A stretch of 64,000 nt of DNA. Source: Laburnicola sp. R22_1. Lineage: Eukaryota; Ascomycota; Dothideomycetes; Pleosporales; Didymosphaeriaceae. Shown here piece after piece: positions 31,803 to 43,086 of the stretch. The stretch lies in NCBI GenBank assembly GCA_014281115.1, contig JACONQ010000003.1:1550001-1614000 (forward strand). The letters run 5' to 3'. Numbering within the stretch: the first letter of the stretch is position 1; each line of letters opens with the position of its first letter. The position numbers and the translations under genes were made by a program. The notes under the pieces are model-generated. The model had not been told where the DNA came from. It ran no database searches and saw only the letters and a list, made by a program, of their open reading frames with translations.

Positions 31803-34800
31803 CTACATCCCCTTCGCAGATTTACTTTTCTTCTTCTTGCCACCCTCCTTAAACTTCTCGGCCTCCTTGTACGCTTCCTCCACCGCTTCACCCGCCTTCC
31901 TCTTCTTCTCCTTCCCTGTTTTGACACTGACGGTCGTGCTCACCGCGCCACCTGTCTTAGCAGCTTTGCGGATCTGGCGCTCGGCATCGGTCCAGTCGGT
32001 GGTGCCGGCTCCGATATCATATCTAAAGATTATGAGTTAGTATCGGATAGCAACAGGAGTACGCACAGTGGAATAAGACTCACTTGTCCAAAGGCAGGGC
32101 ATCGATCAATGCTTTCGCCCTTTCCCTTTCCTCCCGCAAAGCCTCATCACCACCTTCCCGCAGCTCCTCCTCCAGATCCTTCTCCAGAGGTTGGAATCTC
32201 TGTTGCGCACCGCCCTCCGCGTGGCCATCGACACCATTGTCTTCTACCTCCATAGCTTCGGGCATTGTTTCCTCCACAGCGCCCTCCACTATGCCACGGA
32301 ATGTCGTGGCGACCTTCCGGATAATCTTCACAAACATAGCCAGTAGCTGACTAGAGTTCAGCCCGAGCTCCTTCTCCACGTCCGAGAACTCTTTCCGTTG
32401 CAGACCGATAGCAAGAAGTAGCGCTGTTTGTACACCGCTCATCTTGACATGGCCCTTTAATCGGCCTGTGAAATACAGATGGGCGATAGTAGGTAGCATA
32501 TCGAGAATGACGTGGTAGTCGAGCATGTTATTCGCGTATGAGTCCAGTCGTTTAAGATCGTACGCGCTGAGGATGGCGTCCAGTTCTGATTTCTGTATCG
32601 GCCTAGGCGCAAGATCAACATCTAGTTTTGATCCTGCTGAGGCCGATTCATCTATTGATAAGGATGTAACTGCAAGAAATGTTCGGAATTGGTAGGAAAG
32701 AAGAGAAAGGAATCGTCGTTGAAAGTCTTTTGCAAATGCAGCCACCCAGCTGCCGTCCGAAGAAGTCGTCTCTAACGAACGCAGCATTACGCAGGTGTGC
32801 TCCCCCGTCAGTTCGTTGGCTGTTTGGCGGAGGTAGACGGGGATGAAAGAAGCCCGTTTCCAAAACTTATGCAGTTGTGGGGTAAGTCCGTAGGATACAC
32901 CCACGTAGTCGAGCTGCGGTGCCTTGAGCTCTGGTAGGCGAGCAAAGAGCGGAGGCATATCCTTTGCTTCCCTGATCTTCACGTCATCTTTTAGCAGGGT
33001 GGCATTCTCCAGCTCATCTTCGGTCACTCTCCGCATCCCTTCAAGTTCCTTCGGCTCTGTCTCCGAAAGACTCGCAAGCTTACCATCGTAGAAGTCGACA
33101 AGCAGTTCTAGAGCCCGAGAACCGTAGCCCATGCCGATGTAATCAGGGTTCGTTGCTATCCGTATAACACGAGCACCTGACAGACCTGCAAAGTTCTCAT
33201 CTTGAAACTGCTGTGAGACGATCCACGGGATGAGGTCACCCCCGGCGCGCTGTCCTCTGTTGAGGCTGCTAAGTACGCTTTCTCTGCTGATTTGACCCTC
33301 GAGGGCTACTTGAAGTACACACAGTGGTTCCGGAAGTTTATTGTCTTCTGTAACTGGTGGCACTAGGACAAAGAGCTGATGAGCAGGAGCATCAGACATA
33401 AGTTGAAGATCATTAGGTGAATTCTTGTAATGGCTCGCAACGTAGAGGGCCATCATTTTCTGCAAGAATTTCTCCGCTGCCGGGTTGAAAGAAAAGAGGG
33501 TATCGCGGTTAACGTGGAGAAGCTGACATTCGGAAGGATGTGGACATCCCTGGGTGTACAATTTTGATCGTGGAAGTGTTGCATCAAGACAGAGCACGTC
33601 GTTGAGCCAACGTTCTACGGAGTCGCCCTGAGCATATCGAATAGGCTCCGAAAGTGTGATTTCGCGCAGGGAGCGGCCGGCCATGGAGATCTCGGTGCCG
33701 TCTTTGGATTCCTTGCCAGTGGAGCGGTCGATGACATGGTCAGCGCCATTCGCTCGGCCTCTGGATTGTTCTCGCAATTGTTGAATAAGTTTCAGCGACA
33801 GTGATCGTCCCGTGCCTTCGTAGCCATTGATAGTAGAAGCCATGAAAACCAAGTAAGGACCCATTAGCTTTCTCACCAAGGGCAAGGGAATCGCGGCGGC
33901 CTCGTCAATGACGACTAGTTCCGCTTGACCGAGGGTATATGAGTCTTGTGGCTGGATGTACTGGATTGTCTGTCGGTGTTGTCGATGTACGTTGACGCGA
34001 ACAATAGCTTTATTAAAGTCTGGGTTCGTTGACTGCATGATGGTGTAGTCCTGGTGATCCATGTAACCTAATGCATCAAAACCTTTGAAGATGAACTCAA
34101 ATAGCGTTTTCAAATTCTCTGGACTCGGTGAGGTGATGAAGATGTTGCTATAGCCGTGTGCGATAGCAGCAGCCACAGCCACACCCAGGGCTGCAGACTT
34201 TCCTCGACCACGAGCAGCGGTCAACGTCACTGTGCTTTGGAGCGTCTTCTCGGCAATTGCATCCACGAATGTGAGTAGCGCTTTCGCCTGGTCGACAGTC
34301 TTCGCTAGCTTAACAAGGTCGCCGACGGGTGGCGTGTCCGCTAACGACTCCTTGATCTCTTCCAATTCCTTTGCCTTGGGTGTCTTGCCATCCGCCTCTG
34401 GATCCGGTGGCGGTAATTGCTTGACATGTTTGCCACCTGAGATTGGTAGCACATTCAGCTCGTCGTCCACGACTAGACAAGAGTCGCATTTCCCAAGAGA
34501 CAGGATAAACCGCTCGTTAAACCGCGCTACCACGTCGCTATGCGCTTCAGTCCGGTACCGCGAATGGACGTCCATAGACAGCGTGTACAACTGCTTCAGA
34601 CTGCTCATGCCTTTCAGCAGCAGGATCACCAGGCCGCCTCCTTCTACTGTCTCTATCGTCCGCGCAAGCAGGTTGGGCGTGATGGCCTCAAAGTCCTGCA
34701 GTATACACATGCCGTATGTGTTGCCTAGAATCTTCTCCGTTTCCTTATAGTAGACATATCGGACGTTCTGCGACGAAACGAACAGCTCGAAGGGGTCCTC

Positions 34801-35223
34801 GGTATCGACATCGCGAGTTCCTCGTTTGATCTCATTCTTGATTTTCTTTTCGCGCTTCTTCCGGTGACTATTCAACATGGTTAGCCTCCGCTCGCCATGC
34901 TGTGCGGCGCGCATGCTCACCTCGAAAAGCCGAGGAGCTTGCTCTTGTACGCCCAGAGCACCGACTTGTTCAGCTTCACGTCCACATTCAGCAAGATGTG
35001 ATAGAGGTTGACTATGACGTCTTTCTGTCGGTCGCCGACGACGACGAAAAAGCTTCGTTTCTTCTCCTGTGCGAGTATAAGCCTGCGGTCTGTGGGAATG
35101 TCGGAGCGCATGCGTGTACCTGTGCACCATTGCGGATCAAGGCCGGTATTCGCGCGTCACTAAAATTCATATGAGCACTGCAAGTTGCCTTCTCATGAAG
35201 CTCCCATACATGGCTTTCTTCAT
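31803..35223 (-). CDS. KRE33: RNA cytidine acetyltransferase (Kre33/NAT10)
   Basis: Five exons (35223-35210, 35159-35120, 35066-34921, 34867-32084, 32022-31803) encode 1067 aa, typical for Kre33. Exon 1 is 14 nt, giving MKKAI, and continues DARIPALIRNGAQEKKRSFF, the conserved start. Landmarks are VLWAYKSKLLGFSSHRKKR, the RecD-like helicase P-loop TAARGRGKSAALG, the Walker B-like AELVVIDEAAAIPLPLV, the GNAT acetyl-CoA motif NPDYIGMGYGSRALELL, the tRNA-binding C-terminal part and a Lys-rich tail (KEKKRKAGEA...GGKKKKSKS). It makes N4-acetylcytidine in 18S rRNA and, with Tan1, in tRNA, and is needed for small-subunit biogenesis in the nucleolus. A longer continuous frame from 35130 only reads through intron sequence. 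Confidence 0.96.
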
Positions 35224-35671
35224 CTTGACAGCTGTGCAAGCTTCCCCGCCTCCACCCACGGATTACGATCGCTATGATCCGGCGCAGGGGGTTTAGGATC
35301 AAGAAGAGGTGTCGCAGAGACCGTTTTGGCTGTCGCAGGTATTAAAGCTTTGCGCGGGCTACGTGAGAGGGTGTGCGCGCCCGGACGGCGAGTGGTGAAT
35401 CGAGCTCGAAATCTTGGCTCTCGAAAAATGTTAGGCCGGCAGAATTAAAACCATCGGCGTTAGTGGCTGCTAAGCCCCGACACCGCCTTGCCTTAGTCCA
35501 CCACCCATCTGCAGTACAGTACCTACTACCGTGATAATGGCGTTCCCTTAAAAGGTGCTACCACTTTTATCTTGCTTTCACACGACAACAGTACCTGCTG
35601 TCTTCAGTCCAAAAATTCCGGGTCAAATGTTTTCGTACAGTGTAGTTCAACAAATCGGAACTTGTACATAT
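35224..35671. other. Kre33 promoter region
   Basis: 448 bp between the Kre33 start and the end of the HET gene, both on the minus strand. No gene or repeat recognised. Confidence 0.5.
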
Positions 35672-38600
35672 TTAGGACTCCAGTCTTTCATCTCTGTACA
35701 TATCAAATGCTTTTCCAATAGCTGTCCACATCATTGACTGTGGGTTCTGCTGCACTCGATCGCAAACCATTTGGCGTGGCGTCTGTCCTCGTGTATCCAC
35801 AGCATCTATACTAGCCGATCCTCCATAATTCAACAGCGCTTTCACAACCCCGTCCGAGACTGGACATTCATCTTCGAGTGACACGACGAGGTGAAGCGGC
35901 GTTTCCTGGAGAAAGTTGACCGCGTTCGCGCCCATGACGCCTTGCTCTAGCAGCATTCTCACTACCAGGACGGATCCATAGAAATTCCTGCGCAGGGCAT
36001 GTAGAAATATTGCTTGCTTCAAATCTTGAGATACAGGGACTGTCTTGGCAAGTTTTTGGATAAGATCGTCAACTGTAGGCAACTGGGTGGCCCCAGCCAG
36101 CGTAGGGTCCTGGATCGATTTGCATATTTGGGCAATGAGATCCAATGCCTCGAAGTCATGTATGGAGTACTTCGACCGACTGCGCAAAGCTTGCAGGACG
36201 TCTGGATAGCCGTGTGAGACTACGGCATGGATCATGTCTGACGATTGGCTGAGTGATTCGATCACCTCCTCGGATGCATGGCTAATAAGCAATAAAACAA
36301 CCTTCTCGGTGGTACGATGAGATCTCCATGACGCAGGAACTTGGAAAGCAACATAGTCTTGTGCCCGTAACGGTGAGTTCCGGAACTCTTCCTTTCTAGT
36401 CGTGGACACGGCTCTGAGAATTGTATCTTTTGTAATGCTAAACTCAGTTCTTCGATACCGTAACAGGTTGAGAATGCTGGAGTATCCGCTCATCTCATTG
36501 GCTGGTATAGCGTCGACATCTCCTTGATTGACAGGTTGCATACTCTGTTTGAGATCTGCAAGGATCGAAAGTGTCCACTCCCTGACTTCCTCGTGTATGC
36601 ATGTTTTAGCCTTGGTAAACATGTGGTCCTTGATATGTACATCCGGTCGGAATCGTAAATAGGGGAGGATACCCCCTACCCCTCTATAGCTATTGTCCAC
36701 CAGCAGATCTATGGCAACCATCAATACACGTTCGGTAATGTTAATGGTCGGTCCGGGGAGCTCTAGCAACGCTACGAAGATATTCTCATTCGCCCAATAA
36801 GCTTGTTCAGCAAAGCGCACTAGAGTGTCTTCTGGAATCTCGCAATCGGAGCCTGCATACTGGGCCAGGAGCTCGATGATGGGTATTGTTGCCTTCGTGT
36901 AACGAGAGTTCACGGCGAATTTGAACGCATCTGGAGTAACAATCTGGGTCGGGTTCCCTGCCGCAAGTAGTGCGGATAACGCGTCCTCGTCCCACCGTGC
37001 CGCCACGTTGACAGCTTCGGCTGTAATGACTACACGGTCAGCAAGCTCTGCGAAAAACTCCCTGACATAGCTTCCCTTGGTCTTTCGGTATCTCAATGAC
37101 TCGAGTATATCGGGTAGATTATCGATTGGGAACTCGGTACGTTTGGCAAGTCGGAAGAAGTTCGATTCGGCTATTGGTCTGCGCGCAGCAGCAAGCAGTT
37201 CTGTCGTGGATATGCAAAGGTCTCCTTCCGCCATATCCAAAAGGAAATGAAGGTAATTCTCACGTCGTTCGGAAGTGGAGCCAGAAGAGGCAATATCGGA
37301 TTGCTCAAGGAGGCCTACCGCGTAGAGCAGCATATCCTTGTACACGCCTTCAGACATGACTTTTGAAGCAAGATCCAACAAAAAGTGGGTCGGTACATAA
37401 ATTCGCCCGCCATATGAATCTGTTGGACAGATCGTGCTTGTTACATGGAGAATGACATCAGCGCAGCAGTCTCTCACACCGTCATGGCTATCCGATATTC
37501 TGCTTAACAGATTTGTCGCTTTCTCATACTTGGATTTCTTGTCCTGGGCGGCGGCTAGACGGGTACGGACTTCGATCGTGGCCTCAGATTCCGGCCCATA
37601 TGCGCTATCGAATAAATCGACCAAATCCATGAGTAGGTACGAAGCCCGGTCATAGTCACCCCAGTCCATAAGTAAGGACGCCATGTCCGATAAACCTCTG
37701 GCCTTAGGCATAACGTGTGGAGAACGCAGAGAATCCAGGATCCGATCGCTCATCAACCGGAGAGCTTCCTGTGATTCATGTTCATAAGTCTTCTCCCAAT
37801 TCCATAGCAGTGGAAGCGGGAATTCCTTCGCAGTCTTGGTGATGTCGTTCAAGGATGGTTGCCATGACACCCAGCCGGCGCTGTGTTGCTCGTAGGGAGT
37901 TTGATATATATATCCTTGAACCGAACGGCTGTCGGCTAACTTAATGATGCGACAATAGTAATCTCCAGCCCTTGCGATAACCAGCCTTTTAGCATGTGGT
38001 AGAAATAGAACTACGTCATGCTTTTGTATCTCTTCCGAGGACGTTTGTAGTTTGCACCATATGCTCCAATTACCAACGCCGTCCAGATACCGAGTGGCCC
38101 GCATGGAATTGATCTTAATCATCTGTGTGTTATCCCAAATACCTTCAGTCGATACTTCATCTATCTTGCCCAGGTCATAACCACTGGTTCGCACGAACAA
38201 GATTTGCCTATGCTCGGACGCTGAAAAGGTTCCTTTTTCGTTGAAAATAACTTTTCCCAGTTGGTCCAAAAGATCTTGCCAATTTCTTGAATAGTCTGGC
38301 CGTAGTTGTTCGATTAGTTTGCTGTCTGAGCATAACCCCCAGAGAGCATAGATCTTATCCCGTGGATCAGTTGCGTCTTGAGCGTGAAACATATCGATAA
38401 GCTCAGCCAAGGGTGCAACGTTCAAATGAGACTGACCCTTGAGGCTTTCTCGGAAGGCGGAACGTTCAATGAGCAATGTAAATGCACGAATGCGGTTTCG
38501 AATCACATAATCGTCCAAATGTGTGAGAGCGTCGACACCAGCAAGGAAGGTGGTTGTTTGCAGCTCCGAATCACCGCACTTGAACAATATGTTGCGTGCA

Positions 38601-39487
38601 GCAGTCACTTCTTGGAGTATCTATCGGAACGATCAGTTTCTGTAAATATGTTGGAAGTATGGTACTGAGTCTAAAGTTTCTGTACTTGTTGCGTTTGCAT
38701 TACCTATCCTGGAGGAACACACAGTGAAGAGATATTTAATCTGGTGCTGCAGTAAGATAGTGGACTCACCCACATGCGCCGGAAGTACACACGGTTGAGC
38801 AGTGCGTGAACTGCCCGTTCTGTAGGTGCGCTGGTCTTCTCTTCGTCGCCTCCGTCGCCCAGCTCACGGTCCTCCGTCGTAGTGGACATAGTTTCGAGCG
38901 AAGCACGACCCACTCGTCGATGATTCAGGGTAAGACTGCTGAGCTTTTGAAACGCCGATGCACTCTCGTCTGCCTCTTCACCTAGCCAAACCACGACCCG
39001 CTGCGCCAGCCCATAGATTCTAGCCATAGCAGAGACTTGCTGTGTCTTCTCATCTTCATCATTCTGGTTTATGCATAGAGCATCGACCCATAATATCCGC
39101 TCGAAGCATGGGTCCCGTAGTTGTGCCAGTGCGGCATGCAAATTCTTTGTGGCTTCAAACTTGACAGCTGTGTCACTATGATACATCAAGTCAGCGTCTG
39201 TACTTGGATTCCATATCTGGGATAACCCGTCACCTCGAAAATCCTGTTGATTGCACAGAACCTTGTCCGGACACTGTACTATCGACATAGATGGGCCTGC
39301 GGTCTGCTGGGGAGCCCCAAACGTAGGATAGACATTCGTAAAGGTGTGCTCCCGGTCGACTATTAGCTAGCGCATAAGGGAATAGTTTGCAATGGATCGG
39401 AGCTGAAGGGTCTTCGGATGGCTGGAGCCTAACTAGGCGGATGCTAAAATTTTCTGTAGGAAGCGGGGAATAGATCGATGGCGTCAT
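35672..39487 (-). CDS. HET-domain (heterokaryon incompatibility) protein with C-terminal ankyrin-like repeats
   Basis: Three exons (39487-39234, 39175-38770, 38620-35672) give 1202 aa. The three HET blocks are present: YECLSYVWGSPADRRPIYVD; NLHAALAQLRD with RILWVDALCINQNDEDEKTQ and IYGLAQRVVVWLGEEA; and VYFRRMWILQEV across intron 2. DPRDKIYALWGLC is another HET-family landmark. A ~700-residue helical middle part is unassigned. The end holds ankyrin-like units (FLQETPLHLVVSLEDE, DAVDTRGQTPRQMV). HET proteins trigger cell death when unlike fungal individuals fuse; whether this one acts in recognition is unknown. Intron 1 (58 nt) leaves an unusual ~25-residue insertion after the first HET block, so that junction is the least certain. 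Intron 2 (149 nt) holds a miniature element. Confidence 0.85.
38656..38723 (+). repeat. Miniature element, partial, in HET gene intron 2
   Basis: GTTTGCATTACCTATCCTGG followed by AGGAACACACAGTG is the conserved core, and TCTAAAGTTTCTGTACTTGT resembles the left region. Without it the 149-nt intron would be of ordinary length. Confidence 0.55.
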
Positions 39488-39863
39488 CGCGGTATGGTCA
39501 ACAACTGCAAGGGAAAGAACGATGGCTAGGGTAGATATTTGGGTTTCGAATAGACGATGAGCTAAATCTATACAGAGGTATATGCTTCCATTCTCCCGTG
39601 TATGTTCTCAAGTATTGTTAGACGATGTGGCCCCCACACTATACCTGGAGTGGTTTTCCCCGCATAAGTGCCGAGGCGCACAGTATACGAAGTACGTATT
39701 ATAGATGTGAGCATCACGTAACTGTCGCTGATGAATCCGTAGAGCAAGTATATAAGAGGACATGTTCGACCTTGGTTAGAATCTCCACACGACGAAGATC
39801 TTCAACAAGAGGACATGTTTACCTTGCTTGGTGTGCTTTGATCGCTAACATATTCTATCAGTA
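39488..39863. other. HET gene upstream region
   Basis: 376 bp carrying the short SINE-like copy C (39767-39806) and ending at the TA into which the pogo element inserted. Confidence 0.55.
39767..39806 (+). repeat. SINE-like repeat, 5'-truncated copy C (40 bp)
   Basis: The 40 bp from CGACCTTGGTTAGAATCTCC to the shared end GAAGATCTTCAAC equal the last ~38 bp of copies A and B. It is bounded by a perfect 13-bp duplication (AAGAGGACATGTT at 39754-39766 and 39807-39819), showing it is an independent insertion. Confidence 0.75.
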
Positions 39864-40031
39864 GCCCGGACAGATCAGTCCGCCGGACAGTTTTTCTTGG
39901 CAACTTCGAGGTCCCTCATAACTCATTATAGAACACCACCAACGTTACTTCATAGTGACTCATAATAACCTACTATAACTTACAATATACCAAGTTACTA
40001 TTTAATCTACTTTTTACGTCGTGCAGCCTCT

Positions 40032-40061
40032 TTGCGCGGCTGCAGCAGCCGCGCAAAGCTA
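40032..40061. repeat. GC-rich hairpin inside the pogo element
   Basis: CTTTGCGCGGCTGC is followed directly by AGCAGCCGCGCAAAG, giving a nearly perfect stem in an otherwise AT-rich stretch. It lies about 230 bp beyond the transposase stop. A role in transcript ending or in transposition is only a guess. Confidence 0.6.
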
Positions 40062-40286
40062 AGGAGTCTTTCTTGGCAGTACGAACTTACAACAAGACTC
40101 CCTATAATATACGATATATTATCTACCATACTATACGTAGGCAATATATAGTATACTTATTATGATTCGCAGTGAAGCATACTATATCTTAAGTAGTACT
40201 TTATCTAATTTTCAGTCACTAAGTGCGTACTATTGCAAGATGAAGTTAACCCGTCATTTTTGGCCTTATAGTAACCTATAATAAAA

Positions 40287-41981
40287 TCACTCTGATTTAC
40301 TATCAACACTATCTGAAAATAAGCCGCTAAGGGTAACATCTGACTCCTCCTCTATCTCTTTATCTATCTGACAGGTCCTTGCGTTGTGCCCAGGCTCTCC
40401 GCACCTCCCACAGCGGCGTTGTGTTGAGGGACCTGCCTCTCCCTCACCACTACCTCGCGCCCTTTTTGACAACTTCACCCCAATAGAAGGGCTTTCTACT
40501 CCCAAATCTGCTCCCTAAGCAAAGCCTAGCGTCCCACCTTTCTAAATGCGCTTTCTTTTACGCGTTTTTCGCTTCGTTAGAACCTCAATTTGCTCCTCAA
40601 GTTCCTTAATGCAGGTCTCTTGAAGTACACCATGGTAGAGCATAAGTTCAGCACCTTTTATGAGCTGTGAGTAGCTCGATTTAGCATCGGGTGGAGACCG
40701 AATAAAAGAGTCGCGTACGAGCTTTGACTGGGATCCAAACTCGAGGGCATTGCTTGGGGTCCTGGCTTGCCATGGTGTATCCGGTGGGGTACCCTGAGGT
40801 GGAGTGTGAATACGCACATCAAGGCGATCTACCACCACCAACGCATCTAAAGGAACAAGCCTAGAGGCCTTAAAGGCTTTCTTGCAGTTTTCTAGTGTAA
40901 ACACATTAAAAAACGCGTCGCAAAAGGCCGGTAGGAAGCCCTCTTTGTCGATATGAAAGACGCGTCAGCGCGCCAAGTCCCACACGCGCTGGGAGTACTT
41001 CAGCTTTAGTGGCGCGAAACAGACCACATCAAGCGGCTGGAGGATATGAGATAAGTGCGCTGGCATACAGAGTGTTAGGATCTTCTGTTCTAGGCAATAA
41101 TCCTTGAAATCCTGGGAGTAGTGGCTCTCATAGCCGTCCAGAATAAGTAACCTCCATGACCCCACCATGCGCGGCCTTGTATACGCGTCAAAGTGCTTCA
41201 ACCACGCAACTCCAAGCTCGTTGTTAGTCCAGCCAGTCTCAGAGACTAAGAGCTTCTAATCGCGGGGGATACTGGTCTCCTCATACCACGCTAAGATGTG
41301 GACTCGCCCTTTGTAGATAATTAAGGGCGGGGCAGCATACCTAGCAGCGCAAATACTCTAAATCACTATAACCCACTCGCGGTTGCCTGGCTAAACAAGC
41401 GTAGGTCAAGAACGTCTTTCTAAACCAGTTACAACCTTCATTAAGCCAATAACTCCTATCTAGAAGCCTGTCTTATTGAAGTTATAGATGTCTTTATCCT
41501 ACACTCCATACTTGGCTTTTATATCCTCTACTAGCTAAAACCACGCGTTTATAACCTCTAGGTCTTCCTGTTGTATCCTCTGTTAGTCCTTCGCTCAATT
41601 AAAAGCTATTTTAAGCTCAGGTACACGCTTTACGAAGCGCTAAGCCCAGCATTATCCTACAGGGTCTCTATGCCGCGCAGCCAGCAGTTTGTTGGCCATA
41701 TCTTCCACCTCACCTAGCTAGGGTGCAAATCCTCGCGAATCTAGGTCGAGGATATACTGTATGAGCGTCTGCTCTTTAGTCGCAGTGAGCTTTGCCATGC
41801 CTGATCGTGTATCTGCTTGGGCGGTAATTCCGTTGATTCGATCGCTTAGTGTAGACTTTAGGATATTATATGCTATAGCAGCGCGTCGCAGGCTTGAAAT
41901 TTGCTTATTCTAATAGGCGTGAAGGGCAAGCTTAATTCTGCCTTCTTAATTGGATGATAACGCGTCGTGTTGTTGAGACAT
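40287..41981 (-). pseudogene. Pogo-family transposase with C-terminal CCHC knuckle, about 17 in-frame stops
   Basis: One reading frame of 565 codons runs from an ATG at 41981 to 40287 with no frameshift (all recognisable segments share the same frame). It is interrupted by about 17 stops, at positions where Gln or Arg codons are expected (CAG to TAG, CAA to TAA, CGA to TGA). Family landmarks are an N-terminal helix-turn-helix region, LLILDGYESHYSQDFKDYCL (DDE catalytic block), MPAHLSHILQPLDVVCFAPL, a basic coiled-coil part (KELEEQIEVLTKRKTRKRKR) and a zinc knuckle CGRCGEPGHNARTC. C-to-T changes at CpA on the coding strand are the RIP signature. Confidence 0.88.
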
Positions 41982-42047
41982 TATGATTTATAGTGAAGTG
42001 TTGTGGTCTTGGCAAAAACTGTCCGGCGGACTGATCTGTCCGGGCTA

Positions 42048-42749
42048 CCCTGCCGAGACAGTCAGTGCAACGCGACAGTCAATGCAACACTTTTTACTAG
42101 GAAAATCAAGAAAAATAGAGATTTTTAAAGACTTATTACTCTATAACTATAATATATTATTAAAAACTTCTAATATATTTAATACTTTAAATTTTATTCT
42201 CTATATTACTAGAATTTTACTTCTTTTAATATTATAGTTTTTAATTATTTATAAAAAACTAGTAAAATCTATAATTTTAAAATTAAAAGTAATAATTATT
42301 TAGTAAGGAAGTATAGTATATAGAGTATCTTTAATATAGAAGTTATTTAGATTTATAATATATTTAATAAGTTAATCTATCTATATTAAAAATATATAGA
42401 AAAAAAAGTAGTATATAATCTAACTACTTAGTTATATTTTAAATCTAAATAACTTCTATATTAAAGATACTCTATATACTATACTTCCTTACTAAATAAT
42501 TATTACTTTTTAATTTTAAAATTATAGATTTTACTAGTTTTTTATAAATAATTAAAAACTATAATATTAAAAAGAAGTAAAATTCTAGTAATATAGAGAA
42601 TAAAATTTAAAGTATTAAATATATTAGAAGTTTTTAATAATATATTATAGTTATAGAGTAATAAGTCTTTAAAAATCTCTATTTTTCTTGATTTTCCTAG
42701 TAAAAAGTGTTGCATTGACTGTCGCGTTGCACTGACTGTCTCGGCAGGG
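42048..42749. mobile_element. 702-bp palindromic (foldback) TA-inserting element
   Basis: The left arm 42048-42354 (307 bp) and right arm 42441-42749 (309 bp) are reverse complements differing, as far as I can see, only by two single-base homopolymer indels. An 86-bp loop separates them. Ends read CCCTGCCGAGACAGTCAGTG; a second GACAGTCAATGCAAC follows as a subterminal direct repeat. TA lies on both sides (42046-42047, 42750-42751), the left one being the right TA of the pogo element. The interior is extremely AT-rich and non-coding. It is a non-autonomous Tc1/mariner-like element. Confidence 0.85.
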
Positions 42750-42751
42750 TA

Positions 42752-43086
42752 CTGATAGAATATGTTATACAAGACACTAATTAACATTCAGTGACTCCTT
42801 CTGATACGTTTGATTCAAGGTTTTCCATTCCTATGGATCGAATTCTAGTTAGCGTTATTAACGCAAAGTACAACCAAAACAACAGTCTGGGCGTGATCTG
42901 GGTATAGGCGCAAAGACCAAGGAGAGACATGAAGTTCGTAGCACACCATTCCCCACCACATTACTCCTCCCCTCCCAGCCTGGTCACCCCAAAAGCGCAC
43001 CGGAACTCAATATGGACATGAACCCAAATGCCTCTAGCTTCCAGTCCAAAGCATGCTCATGGAGTCACCTCTGTAGCAACTCAAGT
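42752..43086. other. Intergenic, SUR7-like 3' flank
   Basis: 335 bp after the palindromic element with nothing recognisable. Base composition returns to that of the genome. Confidence 0.5.

Larger units (their letters stand above)
39864..42045 (-). mobile_element. Fot1/pogo-type DNA transposon, RIP-inactivated
   Basis: A 2182-bp element bounded by TA (39862-39863 and 42046-42047). Perfect terminal inverted repeats of about 32 bp begin GCCCGGACAGATCAGTCCGC. The interior carries one DDE transposase relic on the minus strand (see the pseudogene entry). A palindrome (TTTGCGCGGCTGC and its complement) lies at about 40035-40060, near the 3' side of the gene. TA target, terminal repeat length and DDE_1 transposase place it in the Tc1/mariner superfamily, pogo/Fot1 branch. 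Confidence 0.9.

Noticed and set aside
34868..35130. A longer continuous frame giving Kre33 a different N-terminus
   Set aside because: It starts at a non-ATG codon and reads through two introns; the spliced exons at 35223-35210, 35159-35120 and 35066-34921 give the conserved Kre33 start instead.
41983..42787. Two mirror-image ~80-codon frames with nearly the same peptide
   Set aside because: They are the two arms of the palindromic element read from opposite strands, not genes.
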